From: an uncultured Eubacteriales bacterium
Lineage (GTDB): Bacteria > Bacillota_A > Clostridia > Christensenellales > Aristaeellaceae
Direction: 5' to 3'
DNA length: 5,558 nt
Assembly (NCBI GenBank): GCA_900553645.1
Contig: USEE01000120.1
Location: forward strand, 1 to 5,558
In this document: positions 1 to 5,558 of the stretch, piece by piece
Position numbering within the stretch: the first letter of the stretch is position 1
Layout of the letters: each line of letters starts with the position of its first letter
The notes under the pieces: model-generated
The model's database searches: none
The model's input: only the letters and a program-made list of their open reading frames with translations
What the model was told of the DNA's origin: nothing
Translations under genes and position numbers: made by a program

Positions 1-675
1 TCGGGACAGCGCAATCGCGTCCCCGCCCTTCATGGTCGGGTTCTCCGCCAGAATGAAGCCGCAGAGATAATACGAAAACGTCTTGATTGCGCCGCCGATG
101 ATCGTCAGCCACCAAAGCCCCCGCTGGACGGCCACGCGCAGCAGCGCCAGCGACGTGCGCCCCCAGCAGCGCGCGCTGTGCAGATAGAGCGCGCGATACG
201 GCGGCACTTCCTCATAGACGCGCATCTCCATGAACAGACGGCGCAGAATGACGGCGAACGTGTTCGTGATCAACACCCAGTATATCGCCGAAACCAAACT
301 GCTCACCGCAATGGCAATCGTCTGCCCCCATTCGCTCGATCCGGCCAGCGACATGATGGTGTTGTTCACAATGTTTTGAAGGGAACCGTCCGCAATCTTG
401 TTGACGGCTATCGCAAACACGCCCCGGCTGTTCGCCGCCGCGCCCGGCCTGCCGAAGGACGCGAGAAAGTTTGAAATCGTATCCCACTTCTGCTGCGTCA
501 GGTGCAGCACATCCAGCGAGCCGGTGAACTCCGTGCCCAAAAACGCCGCGACCAGACACAGCAGCACCGACGGCCAGTAGTGGCTGCGCACAGTCTTTCT
601 GCCCGCGCGCTTCCAATCCCGCCGCGCCTGTGTGCCGAAGCGCGCATAGACTTTTTTGGCTTTCTTTTGCTCCAT
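1..675 (-). CDS. DUF975 family integral membrane protein (3' end outside window)
   Basis: The reading frame is open for 225 codons from ATG at 675 to the window edge with no stop, so the C-terminus is missing. The protein starts with a basic cytoplasmic segment (MEQKKAKKVYARFG, residues 1-14, then several Arg/Lys). Hydrophobic stretches follow at about residues 34-48, 117-146 and 186-209. The segment KTVRSHYWPSVLLC (28-40) and the motif FILAENPTMKGGDAIALSR (207-225) match what I know of DUF975, where an 'ILAENP...A+..S' block ends a membrane helix and precedes the conserved 'SRELMKG'-like stretch. That continuation lies beyond the window. Family function is unknown; these are multi-pass membrane proteins common in Bacillota. 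An in-frame ATG at 681 is less likely as start because the Shine-Dalgarno site would be only 2 nt away. The gene has its own promoter and lies downstream of a terminator, so it is probably transcribed separately from the C69 gene. The family call rests on motif memory, not a search. Confidence 0.85.
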   Translation of the reverse strand, partial: MEQKKAKKVYARFGTQARRDWKRAGRKTVRSHYWPSVLLCLVAAFLGTEFTGSLDVLHLTQQKWDTISNFLASFGRPGAAANSRGVFAIAVNKIADGSLQNIVNNTIMSLAGSSEWGQTIAIAVSSLVSAIYWVLITNTFAVILRRLFMEMRVYEEVPPYRALYLHSARCWGRTSLALLRVAVQRGLWWLTIIGGAIKTFSYYLCGFILAENPTMKGGDAIALSR

Positions 676-683
676 ACCCATCT

Positions 684-690
684 CTCCCCT
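684..690 (-). promoter_or_regulatory. Shine-Dalgarno site that decides the DUF975 start
   Basis: AGGGGAG on the minus strand. The downstream sequence reads ATG GGT ATG, with both ATGs in the same frame. The site is 2 nt from the first ATG (681) and 8 nt from the second (675). Only the second has normal spacing, so 675 is taken as the start. Confidence 0.75.
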
Positions 691-692
691 GT

Positions 693-702
693 CCGTATAC
701 GG
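693..702. promoter_or_regulatory. 10-bp perfect palindrome at the predicted +1 of the DUF975 gene
   Basis: CCGTATACGG is a perfect palindrome covering roughly +1 to +9 of the predicted transcript, between the -10 and the Shine-Dalgarno site. The position suits a repressor operator, but no regulator is known and a palindrome of this length can arise by chance. Confidence 0.3.
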
Positions 703-707
703 GAAAC

Positions 708-735
708 ATTATACCATAAAAAGCCGATTACACAA
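708..735 (-). promoter_or_regulatory. Candidate promoter of the DUF975 gene
   Basis: A perfect -10 hexamer TATAAT (713 to 708) is preceded by TGG, giving an extended -10 (TGGTATAAT). The best -35 at normal distance is the weak TTGTGT (735 to 730), 16 nt upstream. Transcription would start near 701, leaving a leader of about 25 nt. A better-looking TTGACT at 747 to 742 is 28 nt from the -10 and too far to pair with it. Confidence 0.65.
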
Positions 736-745
736 CCGGAAAGTC

Positions 746-776
746 AAAAAGGAACCGCCCATGCAAGAGCGATTCC
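746..776 (-). terminator. Rho-independent terminator of the C69 peptidase gene
   Basis: On the minus strand GGAATCGC (776 to 769) pairs with GCGGTTCC (758 to 751), eight pairs with one G-U wobble. Two more inner pairs (767-768 with 759-760, one of them a wobble) leave a 6-nt loop, TTGCAT. A run of five T follows at 750 to 746. It begins 26 nt past the TAA of the C69 gene and has the classical stem plus U-tract form. It separates the C69 transcript from the DUF975 promoter, which starts only about 11 nt further on. Confidence 0.85.
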
Positions 777-802
777 CCTTCTGTCTGTTTTTGTTCGAAG
801 CC

Positions 803-2377
803 TTACTCCGCTTCCGCCAGCGACGGCACGAAGTTATTCCACGTATTGAACTCGCCGCGGCTGCTGTTGTAGCGCTGGGTGCTGGTGTTGGTAATCATAT
901 ACCAGGTCAGCTCGTCATACATCGTGTCGCAGTCGGCCAGCGCCTTTTCCTGCTTCTCCACGGTGTACTCGGTCAGGTATTCGGCCGCCTTCGCCGGGTC
1001 TTCGGCGTAGAGCTTCGCCGTTTCAGCCAGCACAGCCGGATATTCCGCCACCAGCGCGTCCTCCACGCTCTTCCAGTAAGCGCGAACGCCGGTGCCATAG
1101 TGCTCGCGATCCTGCTCGCTCAGGGCACACAGGCGCTTGAAGTGGGTGTGGGCAAAGCCCAGGTCGTAACGGAAGTTCAGACCCTCCAGATCGTCGGGAG
1201 TGGTGCTGAACATCTCGGACAGGCTGTTGGTGAGGGTGTTGATCGGCAGGTATACCGAGTGCTCGGCGTTGGCCAGAGTGGTCCAGTTGGTGGTAGCCAT
1301 CTCAGCGGGCAGATCGGGGTAAACCTCGAGCGCGCTGCAGGTTACCTGACGCTCGATGGCGATAACGCGCATATCGGTGCGGCCGTTTTCGTCGGGATCG
1401 TACTCGGTGCCCTCGTAGCGGGAGCGGGTCATCTCAAATACATCGCTCAGAGAGAGCTTCTCGTCGGGCTTGAAGAACAGGTCGTAACGCTCGGTCTCGT
1501 TGTAGTCGCCCACAGTGGAGGGAGCAAACAGCTTGTGGCCGTACCATGTGCGCATATGAGCGCCGTTGTGGAAGCTGTCGGGGCCGGAATAGGACAGCAG
1601 CAGATCCATGTTGCCATTCTCGTCATACGCGGCGGTACCGGCAGTCTCGGGCACGGTGAACAGATCGTCGGAGTGCAGCAGCGATTCGCCCTCGGTGTAC
1701 GCTTCCAGCGTGCCCAGCGAGAACTCGTTGCCGAATACCGCGGCGCAGTCGTCGGGCATCTTTACCGCGCACCACTGATGGCCGGTGTAGCTCTCGATGT
1801 ACCACGCTTCGTTCTGGTCGGCTATGAAGAAGATGTTGGATTCGCTTCCGCCGTACTCGGCCATTACCTTACCGTAGTTTTCAACGGCCTCGCGCGCGGT
1901 GGCGGACACGGCGGCGATATAGGCGCAGATCCAGCCCTCGGAAGCGCCGCCCTCGGTGAAGGGATCGGCCTCCATGATCGGCTCGCAGGCATACGCGGTG
2001 ATTGCGCCGGTCATGGTCACGCCCATCTCGTTGGCAACGGCGTTGGCCCAGTTGCCATCCATGAAGGGAGTGGCGGTGTACTTGTAGGTGGTATCCGGCA
2101 GCGGGATGGTGGGCAGCTCGGGGTTTTCGCCCGCGAACATCTGGTCGATGGTCATCGCTATCTGGAAGGTGCGGCCCGGCTCGTCGCTGTGCGGCACGAC
2201 TACCTGCTTGGACTGGAACGTCGTGAATGCGTCGACGGTGTGGCCGATGATGTAGGTGCCGTTTTCACTGGCATCTTTGCCAACATAGTAGCCGGTGCAG
2301 GCAAACGCGCTCGTGCAGGCAAGCATGAGTACGAGAGCCAAGGCTATGCAGCTGAACCGTTTGAAATGATTGTGCAT
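803..2377 (-). CDS. Secreted peptidase family C69 (dipeptidase PepD-like)
   Basis: A 524-residue protein ending in TAA at 803. Family C69 enzymes are N-terminal-nucleophile (Ntn) cysteine hydrolases, typically dipeptidases. Residues 1-26 form a signal peptide: basic start (HNHFKRF), hydrophobic core (about 9-21) and an Ala-Phe-Ala cleavage site. The next residue is Cys27 in CTGYYVGKDASENGTYIIG, the family's 'CT..VGK.AS.DG' opening with the nucleophile cysteine. Other family-like blocks are NEMGVTMTGAITAY (116-129), EGWICAYIAAVSATAREAVE (147-166), ADQNEAWYIESYTGHQW (186-202) with PDD at 208-210, RSRYEGTEYD (318-327) and a final third with DLPAEM (355-360) and VYLPINT (375-381). Residues about 430-490 are rich in charged and Ala residues and probably helical. 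No C-terminal anchor or sortase motif is seen. A lipobox reading at Cys21 (MLAC) is possible but weaker. The start has a good Shine-Dalgarno site; promoter and terminator indicate a single-gene transcript. The exact substrate cannot be told. Confidence 0.92.
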   Translation of the reverse strand: MHNHFKRFSCIALALVLMLACTSAFACTGYYVGKDASENGTYIIGHTVDAFTTFQSKQVVVPHSDEPGRTFQIAMTIDQMFAGENPELPTIPLPDTTYKYTATPFMDGNWANAVANEMGVTMTGAITAYACEPIMEADPFTEGGASEGWICAYIAAVSATAREAVENYGKVMAEYGGSESNIFFIADQNEAWYIESYTGHQWCAVKMPDDCAAVFGNEFSLGTLEAYTEGESLLHSDDLFTVPETAGTAAYDENGNMDLLLSYSGPDSFHNGAHMRTWYGHKLFAPSTVGDYNETERYDLFFKPDEKLSLSDVFEMTRSRYEGTEYDPDENGRTDMRVIAIERQVTCSALEVYPDLPAEMATTNWTTLANAEHSVYLPINTLTNSLSEMFSTTPDDLEGLNFRYDLGFAHTHFKRLCALSEQDREHYGTGVRAYWKSVEDALVAEYPAVLAETAKLYAEDPAKAAEYLTEYTVEKQEKALADCDTMYDELTWYMITNTSTQRYNSSRGEFNTWNNFVPSLAEAE

Positions 2378-2384
2378 TGCGGTG

Positions 2385-2392
2385 ATCTCCTT
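2385..2392 (-). promoter_or_regulatory. Ribosome binding site of the C69 gene
   Basis: AAGGAGAT on the minus strand, 7 nt before the ATG at 2377. It is near-consensus and fixes the start that includes the full signal peptide. Confidence 0.85.
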
Positions 2393-2422
2393 ACGTCGAA
2401 TTGTGTATAGGTGTCGGGTAAG

Positions 2423-2431
2423 ATTATACCA
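2423..2431 (-). promoter_or_regulatory. Candidate extended -10 promoter of the C69 gene
   Basis: TGGTATAAT (2431 to 2423) is identical in nine positions to the element in front of the DUF975 gene. At 17 nt spacing the -35 would be TATTAA (2451 to 2446), a poor match, so recognition would lean on the extended -10. Transcription would begin near 2416, giving a leader of about 39 nt that includes the ribosome binding site. Confidence 0.65.
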
Positions 2432-2689
2432 CTTCGGGGAATTCCTTAATAGTGCATTTCGTGAATATTTCTGTAATGAAACTGCATAAATGTAAATAAG
2501 AATCCACTTAGTTCCCTAAATATGGGCTGCGTGGAGCACAGTCTATACATACATATTCAATTTTATTCAATGGTCAATTCGTATGCTTTAGAAATTTTGA
2601 TGGAAGGCAGGTTTAGGGCGCAGTCATGAGTCTGTCACATCAGTGCCATTATTCGCGATTTCAGATGCAATTTCTAGCCTTAACAGCAG
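2432..2689. other. AT-rich intergenic stretch without a recognisable gene
   Basis: This is most of the 423-nt gap between the GH95 stop and the C69 start. No reading frame on either strand has both a ribosome binding site and a plausible length; ATGs on both strands meet stops soon. It is clearly more AT-rich than the genes. The only repeat I see is a pair of ATTCAAT copies at 2555-2561 and 2565-2571, 10 bp apart, with a third partial copy (TCAAT) at 2574-2578. No RNA gene is recognised. Confidence 0.7.
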
Positions 2690-2727
2690 AACACCCCGAC
2701 CAGGCGTCTGGCCTGGGTCGAGGTGTT
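2690..2727 (-). other. Strong 16-bp hairpin, no U-tract
   Basis: Arms 2690-2705 and 2711-2727 pair almost fully around a 5-nt loop, with one bulged base at 2715. The single mismatch (2696 with 2721) is C-A in a plus-strand transcript but a G-U wobble in a minus-strand transcript, so the structure fits RNA of the minus strand, the direction of the GH95 gene. It starts about 73 nt past the GH95 stop. The bases after it (CTGCTGTTAAGG) have no T-run, so it is not a standard intrinsic terminator. It may block 3' exonuclease decay or help Rho-dependent ending of the GH95 transcript; this is inference. Confidence 0.6.
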
Positions 2728-2775
2728 CGTGCTTAAACGGACTAAAAATCTACTATAATAATGTCGAAAACCTTT

Positions 2776-2795
2776 GCTCAGAACTCGCCCTGAGC
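2776..2795 (-). terminator. Weak terminator-like hairpin just after the GH95 gene
   Basis: GCTCAG (2795 to 2790) pairs perfectly with CTGAGC (2781 to 2776) around an 8-nt loop, 5 nt after the stop codon. It is followed by AAAGGTTTTCG, whose short T-run is displaced from the stem, so termination would be inefficient at best. Confidence 0.3.
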
Positions 2796-2800
2796 GTTGA

Positions 2801-5218
2801 TTAATTGAAGTCCTCAGCCTTCAGCTCGTAAGTGCGGCCGGCGGAGATCTTCACGTACTTGACATGATCGCCGTATACCACGCGCAGCGGATGATCGAAA
2901 TCGTGCTCGGCGTACAGGCGCGCCAGCTTAAGCTTGCCGTCCGCAAAGTCTATGTCCACGGTCAGCCCGCCCGGTGCGCGCAGACCGTACATGTGGCCCG
3001 ACTTCCACTCGCTGGGCAGGGCGGGCAGCAGCAGCAGATTGCCGCGATAGCCCTGGCAGAACATCTCGGCTATGCCCGCGCAGGTGCCGTAGTTGCCGTC
3101 GATCTGGAACGGCGGATGCGCGTCGAACATGTTGGGGTAGGTGCCGCCGCCCTTCTTATAATTGTAATCGCTCTCCTCGACCAGGCGCAGCTGACGCTTT
3201 AGCAGCCTGAACGCATGGTCGCCGTCCAGCAGCCGCGCCCAGTGGTTTATCTTCCAGCCCAGCGCCCAGCCGGTGCCGTCGTCGCCGCGCAGGTTGAGCG
3301 TGGCGCGGCACGCGTCGGCCAGCGCCGCCTGATTGCCTATGGGCGATTTATACTCGTCGGGGCAGTCCGCGCCCGAGGGCTTGCCAGCCTCGGGGGTTAT
3401 GAGGTGCGCCGGGTGCAGCGCGTACATGTGCGAGGTGTGGCGGTGATGCGGCTCGGCCTCCTCGTACTCGCGGTCCCATTCGAGCAGCTGGCCCTTGGAG
3501 CCTATGTCGAACTGCTTTAGCCTGGGCAGCGCTTCGCGCACGCGGCGGGTAACGTCGTCCTCTATGCCCGCCTTTTCGCTCAGGCGCAGCAGGTTTTCAA
3601 ACGTCTCGTAAACTATCGCGCAGGTCATTGCGGCCGAGCGCGCTACGGCACGCGTTTCGCCCTCGTATATGAACGAGTTTTCGGGCGAGGTCATGGGCGT
3701 GATTATCAGCTTGCCCTCGTCGTTCTCGCGCAGTACCGACAGGTAAAAGAGCGCGCAGTCCTCAAGCGTGGGCACGACTTCGTTTTTGAGCGCGTCCGCG
3801 TCGGGGTTGTATTCGTAATGATCCACCATATGGCGGCACAGCCAACCGAACGACATCGGCCAGAACGCCCATACCGCCGAATCGCGCTTGCCGTTGCCCA
3901 CGGGGTTGGTCATGGCCCATATATCGGTGTTGTGGTGCGCCACGGAGCCTTCCGCGCCGTAGTGCAGACGCGCGGTTTCGCGCCCGTTTTTGCGCATCGC
4001 CTGGATTAGCGCCATTAGCGGCTGATGCATGTCGCTCATGCCGCACACCTCGGCGGGCCAGTAGTTCATTTCGGTGTTTATGTTTACCGTGAAGTTGCTC
4101 GACCAGGGCGCGCGCAGGTGCGGGTTCCATATGCCCTGCAGGTTGGTCGCGACGGTGCCCGGGCGCGACGCGGAGAACGTCAGGTAACGGCCGTAGTGGA
4201 ATATCTGCTCGTAAAGCAGGGGATCGTTCTGCTCGTCGCGGAAGCGGCGCAGGCGCTCGTCGGTCGGCATGTCGTCCGGCTCGCCCGCAAGCTCAAACCG
4301 CACGCGGTCGAACAGCGGCACAAAGTCGCTCAGATGGCGCTCCAGCAGCCGGTCGGATTCAAAGCCCTTTATCGCGTCCAAATCGCGCGCGACGTCGGCC
4401 TTTTCATCGCGGCCCTCGATCTCGGGGGACTTGTCGGCGCCGTTGAAGCTGGTGCGCGCGGCGATTATTATCATCGCGCTGTCCGCGCCGCGAACGTTTA
4501 TACGGCCGTCGGCGCTGCCTATATTGCCGCCGTCGGCGCTGGCGGATATTACGGCGCGGCAGCGTATGCCCATCTTTTCCGGATCGTCGGAATACGTTAC
4601 GGCGTCCTTTTCGTCCACATAGACCGGCTTGGCGCGCGACGGCGCGCGCAGGTCGGCGCATATGGCGCTGCCTTCGGCGATAATATCGCTGCGCAGCTGG
4701 CTTTCAAACTGCGCGGAGAAATTCACGCTGCCCGACTTGCTGCTCTCTATGAACATGACCATTACCTGATCGGGATAGGATATGAACGACGTGCGCTTGA
4801 AGTGCGCGTCGCCCGCGTCAAATTCGCATATATTAAGCCCGGAACGCATGTCGAGCAGCCGGGTGTAGTTTTGTACGTCGCCTTCAATGTCGTGCTGTAT
4901 GTACATATCGCCCATGGGCAGGTAGCACTCGGAGAATTCGCCCTCCATGTGATCCTCTATGAGCGTCTGCGCTTCCTTGAGGCGGCCCTCCGCGGCAAGG
5001 CGCTGGGCTTCGGCGTAGTATTTGTGCGCGTCGGGATTGTTCTTGCTGCGCGGATAGCCGGACCACAGCGTGTCCTCGTTGAGCGCCACGCGCTCGTCCT
5101 TTACGCCGCTGAACATCATGGCGCCAATGCGGCCGTTGCCAATGGGCAGAGCTTCAGTCCACTTGTCAGCGCTTTGACGGTACCAGAGCGTATTGCGCTT
5201 ATCGCATCTGTAATCCAT
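2801..5218 (-). CDS. Glycoside hydrolase family 95 protein (alpha-L-fucosidase type), cytoplasmic
   Basis: An 805-residue protein from ATG 5218, full length for GH95, which cuts terminal alpha-L-fucose (often alpha-1,2-linked) or sometimes alpha-L-galactose by inversion. N-terminal beta domain, about 8-270, opens with WYRQSADKWTEALPIGNGR and has LNEDTLWSG (46-54). The (alpha/alpha)6 catalytic region, about 285-700, carries WNPHLRAPW (364-372), NINTEMNYW (379-387), TSPEN (510-514), HRHTSH (592-597) and GTGWALGWKINHW (near 648-660). PPFQIDGNYG (702-711) precedes a C-terminal beta domain with LLPALPSEW (730-738). By analogy with the Bifidobacterium bifidum fucosidase AfcA, Asn379/Asn381 with Asp707 would form the base system and Glu513 the acid; all are present, so it should be active. 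There is no signal peptide, so it likely acts on imported oligosaccharides, though no transporter is in the window. The family is clear; the choice between fucose and galactose is not. An alternative ATG lies at 5224, two codons upstream. Stop TAA at 2801. Confidence 0.95.
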   Translation of the reverse strand: MDYRCDKRNTLWYRQSADKWTEALPIGNGRIGAMMFSGVKDERVALNEDTLWSGYPRSKNNPDAHKYYAEAQRLAAEGRLKEAQTLIEDHMEGEFSECYLPMGDMYIQHDIEGDVQNYTRLLDMRSGLNICEFDAGDAHFKRTSFISYPDQVMVMFIESSKSGSVNFSAQFESQLRSDIIAEGSAICADLRAPSRAKPVYVDEKDAVTYSDDPEKMGIRCRAVISASADGGNIGSADGRINVRGADSAMIIIAARTSFNGADKSPEIEGRDEKADVARDLDAIKGFESDRLLERHLSDFVPLFDRVRFELAGEPDDMPTDERLRRFRDEQNDPLLYEQIFHYGRYLTFSASRPGTVATNLQGIWNPHLRAPWSSNFTVNINTEMNYWPAEVCGMSDMHQPLMALIQAMRKNGRETARLHYGAEGSVAHHNTDIWAMTNPVGNGKRDSAVWAFWPMSFGWLCRHMVDHYEYNPDADALKNEVVPTLEDCALFYLSVLRENDEGKLIITPMTSPENSFIYEGETRAVARSAAMTCAIVYETFENLLRLSEKAGIEDDVTRRVREALPRLKQFDIGSKGQLLEWDREYEEAEPHHRHTSHMYALHPAHLITPEAGKPSGADCPDEYKSPIGNQAALADACRATLNLRGDDGTGWALGWKINHWARLLDGDHAFRLLKRQLRLVEESDYNYKKGGGTYPNMFDAHPPFQIDGNYGTCAGIAEMFCQGYRGNLLLLPALPSEWKSGHMYGLRAPGGLTVDIDFADGKLKLARLYAEHDFDHPLRVVYGDHVKYVKISAGRTYELKAEDFN

Positions 5219-5225
5219 TTCCATT

Positions 5226-5231
5226 CACCTC
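5226..5231 (-). promoter_or_regulatory. Shine-Dalgarno site that decides the GH95 start
   Basis: GAGGTG on the minus strand, followed by A ATG GAA ATG. It is 1 nt from the first ATG (5224) and 7 nt from the second (5218). Normal spacing favours 5218, shortening the protein by two residues to begin MDYRCDKRN. Confidence 0.7.
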
Positions 5232-5282
5232 ATAACATATACTTATATAACGGGTGAGCTTTCGTCGGCATAGATCGCCTGA

Positions 5283-5292
5283 CAATGCATTG
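5283..5292. promoter_or_regulatory. 10-bp perfect palindrome just after the predicted GH95 transcription start
   Basis: CAATGCATTG is a perfect palindrome covering about +4 to +13 of the predicted transcript. The position would suit a repressor site controlling the GH95 gene. No regulator is encoded in the window, so this is a candidate only. Confidence 0.3.
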
Positions 5293-5301
5293 CATAATGT
5301 G

Positions 5302-5310
5302 ATTATATCA
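5302..5310 (-). promoter_or_regulatory. Candidate extended -10 promoter of the GH95 gene
   Basis: TGATATAAT (5310 to 5302) is a perfect TATAAT with an extended TGN. At 17 nt spacing the -35 is TTCCAT (5330 to 5325), a poor match, as for the other two genes here. Transcription would start near 5295, leaving a leader of about 77 nt. Confidence 0.65.
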
Positions 5311-5558
5311 GATTATCGGTCTGAATGGAAGCAATTTATAGATATTGGTACGTGCTGTGCAAAAATTGAGCGCATATACATTAAAAACTCCGCCGCGGCG
5401 CATTGCGTTCAGGCAAAAAACAGCGCTGTGTTATGTGGACAACGGAATTGCACGTATGCCTTAAACGCGTAAAAAAGATGGAAAACCTTATGCTTTAACA
5501 TACATTGCCCGAATATGCGGCAGGCGATATTTGAAATAAGAATAAATGCGCCGTTTGC
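5311..5558. other. Upstream intergenic DNA, no gene recognised
   Basis: Together with the GH95 leader this makes over 300 nt without a convincing gene. A plus-strand frame from GTG at 5254 to 5472 has no ribosome binding site and no recognisable protein. A minus-strand frame open from the right edge to TGA at 5409 has Phe-rich, unlikely content; I cannot exclude that it is the tail of a gene outside the window. Small symmetric sites are CGCCGCGGCG (5391-5400), overlapping CGCATTGCG (5399-5407), and an imperfect site centred on ACGCGT (5461-5474). On the minus strand ACAGCGCTGT followed by six T (about 5430-5416) resembles a terminator, but its stem can only be very short. Confidence 0.55.

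Noticed and set aside
212..709. Minus-strand open frame of 165 codons overlapping the DUF975 gene.
   Set aside because: It is in another frame of the same strand; the true frame has membrane segments, the DUF975 motif, a ribosome binding site and a promoter, while this one begins upstream of that ribosome binding site.
656..2410. Long open frame (584 codons) on the plus strand opposite the C69 gene.
   Set aside because: It is antisense to a clear signal-peptide-bearing C69 enzyme, has low-complexity Gly/Val/His-rich content, no ribosome binding site and no family resemblance. Such frames arise from GC-rich codon use.
2754..2759. TATAAT on the plus strand between GH95 and C69.
   Set aside because: There is no good -35 (the candidate at normal spacing is GCTTAA) and no plus-strand gene downstream, so it probably reflects AT-rich sequence.
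4025..5257. Open frame of 410 codons on the plus strand opposite the GH95 gene.
   Set aside because: It is antisense to a full-length GH95 gene with all catalytic motifs, and its Ala/Val/Arg/Tyr-rich translation resembles no protein family I know.
5325..5339. Possible catabolite-control (cre) site ATGGAAGCAATTTAT at the -35 of the GH95 promoter.
   Set aside because: The position is attractive but at least three consensus positions fail, including the central CG and the 3' end.
5434..5442. DnaA-box-like TTGTCCACA on the minus strand.
   Set aside because: It is a single copy with one mismatch to the consensus, without neighbouring boxes or an AT-rich unwinding element; not evidence of an origin.
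5254..5472. Possible 72-residue protein on the plus strand starting with GTG.
   Set aside because: No ribosome binding site, it covers the GH95 promoter on the other strand, and the sequence has no recognisable features.

Overview
The window looks like ordinary chromosomal sequence from a GC-rich member of the Bacillota, most likely a gut Clostridia-type organism. Three things point there: a DUF975 membrane protein, a secreted C69 peptidase with a short Gram-positive-type signal peptide, and strong purine-rich Shine-Dalgarno sites with AT-rich intergenic DNA between GC-rich genes. The taxonomic guess is inference; no marker gene is present.

Layout: all three genes read on the minus strand, so transcription runs from high to low coordinates. 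From upstream to downstream they are: (1) a non-coding leader and promoter region, 5219-5558; (2) a cytoplasmic glycoside hydrolase family 95 enzyme (alpha-L-fucosidase type), stop at 2801 and best start at 5218; (3) a 423-nt AT-rich gap with two hairpins and the next promoter; (4) a secreted peptidase family C69 protein, 803-2377; (5) a 127-nt gap holding a good intrinsic terminator and a new promoter; (6) a DUF975 integral membrane protein starting at 675 and running off the left edge, so its C-terminus is missing.

Each gene has its own candidate promoter, and all three share an extended -10 element (TGNTATAAT) with a poor -35. With the terminator after the C69 gene, this suggests three separate transcription units rather than an operon. 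I see no direct functional link between them: the GH95 enzyme would cut fucose or a related sugar from imported oligosaccharides, the C69 protein would act on peptides outside the membrane, and the DUF975 protein has no known role. No transporter, regulator, mobile element, CRISPR array, tRNA or rRNA is visible.

I found no convincing new biological system. The points most worth a second look are the C69 signal peptide, whose predicted cleavage would directly expose the catalytic cysteine; the palindromes sitting at the predicted transcription starts of two genes; and a strong hairpin without a U-tract between the GH95 and C69 genes.
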